Origin: JBJGXI01 sp045635475
GTDB taxonomy: Bacteria; Bacillota; Bacilli; Bacillales; Amphibacillaceae
Length of the DNA stretch: 10,558 nt
Assembly: GCF_045635475.1 (NCBI RefSeq)
Contig: NZ_JBJGXI010000082.1
Span: 1 to 10,558 of the forward strand
Direction of reading: 5' to 3'
The notes below the pieces were generated by a model. The model did not search any database. It saw only the letters and a program-made list of their open reading frames with translations, and was not told the origin of the DNA. This document shows, in pieces, positions 5,352 through 10,558 of the stretch. Position numbers and translations under genes: made by a program. Numbering within the stretch: position 1 is the stretch's first letter; each line of letters starts with the position of its first letter.

Positions 5352-7736
5352 TTATTTTTTCAGCACTCTCATAGAGTTTAGAACTGCTAAAAGAGTAACA
5401 CCAACGTCAGAAATTATCGCTTCCCACATTGTTGCCAATCCAAAAGCTCCTAGAAGAAGAACAATTGCTTTAATTCCAAGTGCTAATATAATATTCTGCC
5501 AAACAATCTTTTTCGTATATCTTGCTTTCTTAATACCTTCTGCTAATTTAGAAAGTTCGTCTGTCATGATAACAACATCGGCTGCTTCGATGGCTGCATC
5601 TGAACCTAATCCACCCATGGCAACCCCAATATCTGCACGCGCAAGAACAGGTGTATCATTAATACCATCACCAACGAAGATTGATTTTTCATTTGCTAAT
5701 TTTTCTCCATCTAACTTTTCCATTTTTTCTACCTTTTCATGAGGTAGTAATTCTGCGTAAAATGCATCAAGCTTAACTGTTTCGCTTACTTCTTTAGCAA
5801 CAGCATATGAATCCCCAGTCAACATAACTGTCTTTTTTATCCCTAAGGCTTTTAAAGATTTAATTGCTTCAATGGAATCCTCTTTAATTTGATCGGAAAT
5901 AATGATGTGACCTACATATTGTTTATTAACAGCAACATGTACAACAGTCCCAACTTTAGTAGGCGTTACAAAATTAATTCCTTCTTTTTCCATGAGCTTT
6001 TTATTACCAGCAAGTATCTGATTACCATTAGTTTGAACTTCAAGTCCATGTCCTGAAACCTCATTGTAATCCGAAATAAGTGCTTGGTCCACATCTTTCT
6101 CAAAGGCTTTTAAAATAGACGTGGCAATTGGATGGTTTGAATGAACCTCTGCATAAGCTGCATATTCAAGTAATTGATCCTTCGTTATGCTTTCGGAAGG
6201 TTGGATATGGGTTACCTCAAACACACCTTTTGTTAAGGTTCCTGTTTTATCAAATACTACATACTTGACACTATTTAATGCTTCTAAATAATTTGCACCC
6301 TTTACAAGGATTCCTTGTTTTGCAGCACCACCAATTCCACCAAAGAAGCCAAGTGGAATCGAAACAACTAGTGCACAAGGACAAGAAATAACTAGAAATA
6401 TAAGCGCACGATAAATCCAATCAGAGAATGTTGCTCCTGATATAACTAAAGGCGGAACAAAAGCCAATATTGCTGCTACTATTACTACTACCGGTGTATA
6501 ATATCTGGCAAACTTAGTAATAAATTTCTCTGTTGGTGCTTTTTTGCTACTAGCATTTTCAACAAGCTCTAAAATTTTACTTACCGTAGATTCAGAAAAT
6601 GGCTTTGTTACTTCGATTGTCAACAACCCATTCTTATTGATAAATCCAGATAATACCTCACTTCCTGTCTCAATACTCCTTGGAAGCGACTCACCAGTTA
6701 AAGCAGATGTATCAACTGTTGATTTACCGTCCAATACTTTTCCATCCAGCGGAACCTTTTCACCTGGCTTAACAACAATGAAACTTCCAACACTTACTTG
6801 CTCAGGATCTACCTTCTTAATCTCATCATTTACTTTTAGATTCGCATAATCTGGTCGAATATCCATTAATTCACTGATTGAATTACGAGACCGATTGACC
6901 GCTATACTCTGGAATAATTCACCAATTTGATAGAAAAGCATAACAGCAATACCTTCTGGATACTCCCCTATTAAAAAGGCACCAATTGTCGCAAGACTCA
7001 TTAAAAAGTGTTCATCAAATACTTGACCTCTTGAAATATTTTTCACAGCTCGCCAGACGATATCTCCACCGACAATAACGTAACCTGTGAGAAAAAGTGC
7101 TAATTCAATTGAAGGGTTGAAATTACCTAAAAATGGAATTAAAGAAATTATAAGACCAACTATTAGTCTAGTTATGAGTGGTTTTAAGCCACCTTCCCCA
7201 TGTGAATGGTCATGACCATGACCTTCCCTTTGGCTGCTAGTAGATTTTTCTCCAAATTCCTTCACTTGAATATGTGGTTCAAGACGTGTAACGGTTTGTT
7301 TAATTGTTTTTGATGCTGCCGTTGATGTTGAAGGATCACTATAATCAACTGTTAACTTCTTTGATACAAAATCAACAGATGAACTTGTAATTCCCGGTAA
7401 ATTACCAACCTCTCTTTCTACTTTTGCTGCACAGTTGGTACAATCTAACCCTTCTAGCAAAAATTCCCGATTTGGGTGAAATTGTTTTAATTGATTTTTA
7501 CTTTTTATTTCTACTTCGGGCTCCAATTTTCCAATAACTTTCTTTGCGTTATTAGAAACCTCATCCAATTCATGTTCATTTGAATCAAAGGTAATCGTTT
7601 TGGTAGCAAAGTTTACTGAACAATTTTCAACCCCTTCAATTTTAGAAACGCCATTTTCAATCTTAGCTGCACAATTGGCGCAATCTAGTCCTTCAAGAAG
7701 ATATTCTTGTTTCGATTTTTTCTGTGCTTCTCCCAT
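5352..7736 (-). CDS. cadA: CadA, Cd/Zn/Pb-exporting P1B-2 ATPase, two HMA domains
   Basis: This 794-residue membrane ATPase exports cadmium, zinc and lead, giving resistance. Domains in order: two heavy-metal-associated domains with GLDCANC (C19, C22) and GLDCTNC (C99, C102); a histidine-rich linker HGHDHSH (173-179); TM region; TGES (347-350); CPC in TM6 (452-454); DKTGT (496-500); HP (535-536); TGDS; GDGINDTP; and D777-V-G in the last TM. CPC with a C-terminal DxG is the P1B-2 signature and excludes copper pumps. The start ATG at 7736-7734 is chosen over an ATG 14 codons upstream because AAGGGGAA sits seven bases before it, whereas the longer version would begin inside the operator-like repeat. 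Many CadA proteins have a single HMA domain, so the tandem pair is notable. It is likely repressed by an ArsR/SmtB protein acting on 7766-7791. Confidence 0.95.
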   Translation of the reverse strand: MGEAQKKSKQEYLLEGLDCANCAAKIENGVSKIEGVENCSVNFATKTITFDSNEHELDEVSNNAKKVIGKLEPEVEIKSKNQLKQFHPNREFLLEGLDCTNCAAKVEREVGNLPGITSSSVDFVSKKLTVDYSDPSTSTAASKTIKQTVTRLEPHIQVKEFGEKSTSSQREGHGHDHSHGEGGLKPLITRLIVGLIISLIPFLGNFNPSIELALFLTGYVIVGGDIVWRAVKNISRGQVFDEHFLMSLATIGAFLIGEYPEGIAVMLFYQIGELFQSIAVNRSRNSISELMDIRPDYANLKVNDEIKKVDPEQVSVGSFIVVKPGEKVPLDGKVLDGKSTVDTSALTGESLPRSIETGSEVLSGFINKNGLLTIEVTKPFSESTVSKILELVENASSKKAPTEKFITKFARYYTPVVVIVAAILAFVPPLVISGATFSDWIYRALIFLVISCPCALVVSIPLGFFGGIGGAAKQGILVKGANYLEALNSVKYVVFDKTGTLTKGVFEVTHIQPSESITKDQLLEYAAYAEVHSNHPIATSILKAFEKDVDQALISDYNEVSGHGLEVQTNGNQILAGNKKLMEKEGINFVTPTKVGTVVHVAVNKQYVGHIIISDQIKEDSIEAIKSLKALGIKKTVMLTGDSYAVAKEVSETVKLDAFYAELLPHEKVEKMEKLDGEKLANEKSIFVGDGINDTPVLARADIGVAMGGLGSDAAIEAADVVIMTDELSKLAEGIKKARYTKKIVWQNIILALGIKAIVLLLGAFGLATMWEAIISDVGVTLLAVLNSMRVLKK

Positions 7737-7765
7737 AGGATACTTCCCCTTCCATTTCAAAATAC

Positions 7766-7791
7766 AATATATGTGCATTTATTCATATATT
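7766..7791 (-). promoter_or_regulatory. Candidate ArsR/SmtB operator (12-2-12) at cadA
   Basis: On the minus strand AATATATGAATA and TGCACATATATT are 12-base half-sites around AA; nine of twelve pairs are complementary, including the outer eight. Imperfect 12-2-12 repeats of this AT-rich kind are the usual binding sites of SmtB, CzrA and CadC repressors. It begins two bases after the -10 box and so covers the start of transcription. The gene for a matching repressor is at 8746-9069. Confidence 0.7.
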
Positions 7792-7792
7792 C

Positions 7793-7822
7793 ATTATACT
7801 CAAACATACTATCCAATGTCAA
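7793..7822 (-). promoter_or_regulatory. cadA promoter
   Basis: Perfect TTGACA (7822-7817) and TATAAT (7798-7793) on the minus strand are 18 bases apart. This gives transcription starting near 7786, inside the inverted repeat at 7766-7791, and a leader of about 50 bases. A strong promoter directly overlapped by an operator is the standard layout for a derepressed resistance gene. Confidence 0.85.
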
Positions 7823-7924
7823 AAACTTTTTCAAAGATATTTCGCCCTTATATTTTCATAAAATCCCGTTTCTTTGTATAAGCTTGTATATAACTTGAAA
7901 ATATAACTAATAAGGACTGATTAG

Positions 7925-8653
7925 ATGAATCTGCAGGTAATGATATATATAAGCATGTTCGTATTATTAGGTTTAATAATAGGTGGGACATTAGGTGGAG
8001 TGATAAATAAAGTGGTTAAACAGGTCAATAAACTTTATGTGTATGCTGGATCAGTTATATTAAGCTTAATTATTTTAGAGATAATTCCTGAAACTGTTGT
8101 ATCCTATAATTGGATTGGTCTCACTATTAGCTTCCTATTGGGAATAGTTGTGATGCAAGAAGTTCACTTACTTACCGAGTCCTTCAAAAATTATTCTAAA
8201 ACTAATTCACTTTCATTTGGTGCTATTTTTTTAGTTATTGCGATAAGTATACACAACATACCTACTGGAATTGCCATCAGCTCTAATTGGACAAACCAAG
8301 GTACAACATCGAACGAATTAATTCTACCTTTCATTATTCATCAAATTCCTGAAGGATTGGCTTTATTTTTATCTTTAGTGGGGGCAGGTAGTGCGATTTA
8401 TTCCACCTATTCTTTTATTTCATTCACATTTCTTATTGTTTTATGCTTCTTTTTAGCACTAATATTAGGTGAACAATCCCTTTTTCAAGACTATCGTTTA
8501 AGAACCATCTTCATGGGGATTTCTATTGGTTCATTAGGTTATGTAAGTGTCTTAGAGTTAATAATAAAACCTTCTAGAACCCTGAAACTAACACAATTTA
8601 TTCAAGTTTTAGTACTTGGCACGGCAACTGTTTTATATTTATGCAGTTCTTAA
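7925..8653 (+). CDS. ZIP-family metal transporter with altered TM4 motif
   Basis: ZIP proteins carry zinc, iron or other divalent metals across the membrane, usually inward. This 242-residue protein has about eight hydrophobic segments. The two signature stretches are SIHNIPTG (H110, N111) and FIIHQIPEG (H139, Q140, E143). A glutamate in ILGEQ (E183) may match the third metal ligand of the family. The usual glutamate of the first motif (HNxPEG) is threonine here (T114). That residue bridges the two metals in BbZIP-type proteins, so the site is likely altered in number or choice of metals. The start is supported by AAGGA eight bases before ATG. The gene is divergent from cadA (188 bases) and followed 92 bases later by the repressor gene, which has its own promoter. 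The ZIP family is sure; direction and metal are not. Confidence 0.85.
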   Translation: MNLQVMIYISMFVLLGLIIGGTLGGVINKVVKQVNKLYVYAGSVILSLIILEIIPETVVSYNWIGLTISFLLGIVVMQEVHLLTESFKNYSKTNSLSFGAIFLVIAISIHNIPTGIAISSNWTNQGTTSNELILPFIIHQIPEGLALFLSLVGAGSAIYSTYSFISFTFLIVLCFFLALILGEQSLFQDYRLRTIFMGISIGSLGYVSVLELIIKPSRTLKLTQFIQVLVLGTATVLYLCSS

Positions 8654-8676
8654 AAGCCCATTGATTACTATATCAG

Positions 8677-8722
8677 TTGACAATGTTTTAGTTATTTTAT
8701 AATATGACGATGAACAAATAAC
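8677..8722 (+). promoter_or_regulatory. Promoter of the CzrA-like repressor gene
   Basis: TTGACA (8677-8682) and TAATAT (8700-8705) are 17 bases apart. The arms GTTATTT (8691-8697) and AAATAAC (8716-8722) are exact inverted copies that flank the -10 box. ATGAACAAATA (8710-8720) also recalls the left half of the cadA operator. Either could serve autoregulation, but neither forms a proper 12-2-12 site, so this part is weak. Confidence 0.65.
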
Positions 8723-8745
8723 TTGCCCATATACGAGGTGATAAA

Positions 8746-9069
8746 ATGACTGAAAATAATGATAATGAAAGTAAAATCAATGATCTCGATGAAGAAACAT
8801 TATTTGTAATCTCACAATCATTTAAGGCATTAGGTGATCCTACAAGAATTAGAATTTTAAATTTGCTCTTTGATACAGAATACTCTGTCAACGAAATAGC
8901 AGAATATTTGAATCTTAGACAATCTACAGTTTCTCACCAGTTACGTTTTTTGAAAAATTTAAGGCTTGTTAAGTATCGGAGAGCTGGAACAACTTTGTAT
9001 TATTCTCATGATGATGAACATGTAATAAACTTGTTAGAACAAGCCATTAAACATGCTCTACATCATTAG
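8746..9069 (+). CDS. czrA: ArsR/SmtB-family zinc-type repressor, CzrA-like
   Basis: This 107-residue winged-helix repressor releases DNA when it binds metal. Family hallmarks are KALGDPTRIRILNLL (27-41), the recognition helix around RQSTVSHQLRFLKNL (58-72), and the wing with KYRRAGTTLYYS (76-87). The last helix holds D90-E-H92 and, eleven residues on, H103-A-L-H106. This is the spacing of the alpha-5 site of Staphylococcus CzrA (D84, H86, H97, H100), which binds zinc or cobalt. There is no cysteine in the whole protein, so the alpha-3N cadmium/lead site of CadC is absent. The start ATG has GAGGTG five bases upstream. The likely target is the cadA operator at 7766-7791, possibly also the sites at bdbD and the second ZIP gene. 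It is convergent with that ZIP gene across the hairpin at 9123-9176. Confidence 0.93.
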   Translation: MTENNDNESKINDLDEETLFVISQSFKALGDPTRIRILNLLFDTEYSVNEIAEYLNLRQSTVSHQLRFLKNLRLVKYRRAGTTLYYSHDDEHVINLLEQAIKHALHH

Positions 9070-9122
9070 AATATCTGATTATCAAAATTAAACTCTGATC
9101 AAAAATAATCATCTGTACATAT

Positions 9123-9176
9123 AATCCCCATAAAAATAGCCAATCACTTATATGATTGGCTATTTTTATGGGGATT
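9123..9176. terminator. 24-bp perfect hairpin, bidirectional terminator
   Basis: The arms 9123-9146 and 9153-9176 are exact inverted copies of 24 bases with a 6-base loop. The inner core AGCCAATCA / TGATTGGCT is flanked by AAAAA on the left and TTTTT on the right, so either strand gives a GC-containing stem followed by a U run. It lies between the convergent repressor and ZIP genes, 54 bases after one stop and eight after the other. Confidence 0.93.
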
Positions 9177-9184
9177 TACTTTAA

Positions 9185-10003
9185 CTAGCCCAATGCTACA
9201 TCTAAAATCATCATTACAGTAAAACCTATCATTAAACACATGGACGCTAGATCTTTATTTCCATTTTCCTGTGATCCAGGAATTACCTCTTCAGCAACCA
9301 CAAAAATCATTGCCCCGGCAGCAAAACTTAAAGCAAAAGGTAGAATTGGTTCCATTAAAGTTACAGCTAATACACCAATTACTGCAGAAATTGGCTCAAC
9401 CATACCCGAAAATTGCCCATACATAAAGCTCTTTCGACGGGACATCCCTTCTCTCCGCAAAGGCATGGAAACTGCAGTACCTTCTGGAAAGTTTTGAATG
9501 CCAATTCCAATAGCTAACGTCACTGCAGCTGCTAAAGATGCAGATGGAAATCCAGCCGCAACAGCTCCAAAAGCAACCCCTATTGCTAGACCTTCAGGAA
9601 TATTGTGCAGTGTAATAGCAAGTACTAATAGCGTGCTTCTCCTTCTTTTACTAGGCTGGATACCCTCAGCATCTTCCATTTTTGAATTTGGATGCAAGTG
9701 GGGAATAATCTTATCAACTCCCCACAAAAATACTGCACCAAGCATGAACCCTATCGCAGCAGGAAGCCAAGCTGGTAACGCATCTTTATCAGCCATGTCA
9801 ATTGCAGGTGATAATAGAGACCAAAAACTTGCCGCAATCATAACTCCACCTGCAAAACCAAGCATTCCATCTAAAAGTTTTTGGTTCATTGTCTTTGTTG
9901 TAAACACCAAAGCAGCTCCAAGTGCAGTCATACCCCAAGTAAATAAAGTACCAAATAACGCTTGAGTAATAGGACTTAAAGTAACAAAAAAGTCAATAAT
10001 CAC
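9185..10003 (-). CDS. ZIP-family metal transporter, GufA/BbZIP-like
   Basis: A membrane transporter for zinc or related divalent metals. Its 272 residues contain about eight TM segments and a short cytoplasmic loop with HLHPN (102-106) and KRRRS. The metal motifs are complete: TLHNIPEGLA (H133, N134, E137), IQNFPEGTA (Q170, N171, E174) and GMVEP (E203). These match the binuclear site of BbZIP (H177/N178/E181, Q207/D208/E211, E240), with asparagine for the aspartate. The SFWSLLSPA stretch is typical of GufA-like ZIPs. I chose GTG at 10003-10001 because AAGGAGG lies five bases before it; an ATG six codons earlier overlaps the ribosome binding site and has none of its own. The gene is convergent with the repressor gene. 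A ZIP usually imports metal, so its place among exporters is notable, and a palindrome in its leader suggests metal control. Confidence 0.9.
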   Translation of the reverse strand: MIIDFFVTLSPITQALFGTLFTWGMTALGAALVFTTKTMNQKLLDGMLGFAGGVMIAASFWSLLSPAIDMADKDALPAWLPAAIGFMLGAVFLWGVDKIIPHLHPNSKMEDAEGIQPSKRRRSTLLVLAITLHNIPEGLAIGVAFGAVAAGFPSASLAAAVTLAIGIGIQNFPEGTAVSMPLRREGMSRRKSFMYGQFSGMVEPISAVIGVLAVTLMEPILPFALSFAAGAMIFVVAEEVIPGSQENGNKDLASMCLMIGFTVMMILDVALG

Positions 10004-10037
10004 TTCGTCCTCCTTTTTCATTTATTCAAGATACAAA

Positions 10038-10058
10038 TATGGATGAATATTCACCATA
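10038..10058. promoter_or_regulatory. Operator-like palindrome in the leader of the GufA-like ZIP gene
   Basis: TATGG and CCATA flank a perfect 10-base palindrome TGAATATTCA, with one extra base (A) on the left side only. The core repeats the TGAAT/ATTCA elements of the cadA operator candidate. It lies between the -10 box and the ribosome binding site, slightly downstream of the predicted start of transcription. The odd base makes it an imperfect match to a 12-2-12 site. Confidence 0.5.
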
Positions 10059-10068
10059 CAATATATGC

Positions 10069-10097
10069 ATCATAACAAAAATGTTTCCTCAGGTAAA
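10069..10097 (-). promoter_or_regulatory. Promoter of the GufA-like ZIP gene
   Basis: On the minus strand TTTACC (10097-10092) and TATGAT (10074-10069) are separated by 17 bases, giving a start near 10062. The -35 is weak and the -10 good. The next bases, GCATATATTGTA, resemble the right half of the cadA operator (GCACATATATTGTA) with two bases missing. Confidence 0.6.
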
Positions 10098-10201
10098 CTT
10101 TTTATTTAAAATACTTTAATAATAAACCATTATAATTATATCAATAGGGCATATTTACAGTTTTGATCATAATAGAATAGTATTATAAGGTGGTGAAAAT
10201 A

Positions 10202-10558
10202 GTGAGAGGAAGAAAAAGTAAAGTTATAATAATTCCACTTTTAAGCTGTATTATTATATTTGTTGTTATTCCTTTTGTTATTAGTATTGCTTATGGGAAT
10301 TTCCCTTTTTTTAATAATGATTACCTGTCAAAATATGACATAATTATCACAAACGACAAAAAGATTAGTGACAGTAACCTATCATTCATTAATTACAATA
10401 CTTACACTTGGTCCGAAATAAAGACATATATTATTAAAAAACAAATGACGTATAAACATATTTTAAGAGACATTACCGTTTTGTTAATAACTGTAATTGT
10501 AGCTGTTTGTATAGATAGGACGATTGGATCCAATCTACCACGACCTTTTAGAAGAAAA
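10202..10558 (+). CDS. N-terminal part of an unrecognised membrane protein
   Basis: The frame runs from GTG at 10202 to the end of the window (119 codons) without a stop. The start is supported by AAGGTGG eight bases upstream. The visible part has a basic N-terminus (MRGRKSK), a TM segment at about residues 8-31, an outside-type polar stretch of about 55 residues (DNDYL-like, with many N, S, D and aromatic residues), a second TM at about 88-105, and a basic stretch (DRTIGSNLPRPFRRK). No known motif is seen. It is divergent from the GufA-like ZIP gene. It could be a sensor, an export component or an unrelated gene bordering the island. Confidence 0.65.
   Translation, partial: MRGRKSKVIIIPLLSCIIIFVVIPFVISIAYGNFPFFNNDYLSKYDIIITNDKKISDSNLSFINYNTYTWSEIKTYIIKKQMTYKHILRDITVLLITVIVAVCIDRTIGSNLPRPFRRK

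Noticed and set aside
7737..7778. Longer CadA starting at the upstream ATG (7778)
   Set aside because: The extra 14 codons would be encoded within the operator-like repeat and ribosome binding site of the downstream ATG, and no Shine-Dalgarno site precedes the upstream one.
7600..7898. Plus-strand frames across the cadA 5' end and promoter
   Set aside because: They cover the cadA N-terminal domain in antisense and the promoter/operator, with low-complexity aromatic translations.
8697..8891. Minus-strand 64-codon frame over the repressor gene start
   Set aside because: It overlaps a well-supported repressor gene and its promoter, with no ribosome binding site of its own.
9240..9965. Two plus-strand open frames opposite the GufA-like ZIP gene
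   Set aside because: They are antisense to a complete ZIP coding frame, alanine- and proline-rich by composition only, and have no start signals.

Overview
The window looks like an AT-rich, low-GC Gram-positive chromosome or plasmid segment of Bacillaceae type. The evidence is purine-rich Shine-Dalgarno sites (GGAGG, AAGGAGG, GAGGTG), TTG and GTG starts, small membrane proteins, and proteins of recognisable Bacillus families (BdbC, BdbD, CadA, CzrA-like ArsR). It reads as a metal-homeostasis and metal-resistance island. Placing it in Bacillaceae is inference from these traits; no species can be named.

Left edge (1-1141): the 3' end of an IS3-family transposase gene enters from outside the window. 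It is followed by two convergent small membrane-protein genes (549-794 on +, 929-1141 on -) separated by a strong hairpin. Positions 1142-1519 hold no convincing gene, but they contain the promoter of the 70-residue protein, a tandem palindromic repeat over its -35 box, and a minus-strand terminator for the next gene.

Centre (1520-7736): a minus-strand P1B-4-type metal ATPase (SPC and HEGST motifs, no heavy-metal-associated domain) is divergent from a two-gene bdbD-bdbC thiol-oxidase operon. That operon is convergent with a minus-strand P1B-2-type cadmium/zinc ATPase, CadA, which carries two N-terminal CxxC domains. The bdbC-cadA gap holds a strong terminator for bdbDC, a second one for cadA, and a degraded fragment resembling the start of a DUF4870 protein. 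From memory, bdbC-bdbD next to cadA also occurs in Bacillus subtilis, so this core may be ancestral synteny rather than a new assembly.

Right part (7737-10558): divergent from cadA lies a ZIP-family transporter with an altered metal motif, then an ArsR/SmtB repressor with a CzrA-type histidine/aspartate zinc site and no cysteine. Convergent with it, across a 24-bp perfect hairpin, is a second, canonical GufA/BbZIP-like transporter. The last 357 bases begin an unrecognised two-TM membrane protein that runs off the window.

How it fits together: two efflux ATPases and two ZIP transporters sit around one zinc-type sensor, next to a disulfide-forming pair acting outside the membrane. The cadA promoter has a 12-2-12 inverted repeat over its start site, as expected for an ArsR/SmtB operator. 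One half-site (TTATTCATATA) recurs exactly downstream of the bdbD -10 box, and a related palindrome lies in the leader of the second ZIP gene. A shared CzrA regulon is therefore a reasonable but untested inference. I see no clear evidence of a wholly new system. The most interesting leads are the possible co-regulation of bdbDC with metal efflux, the non-canonical ZIP, and the tandem palindromes at 1177-1216.
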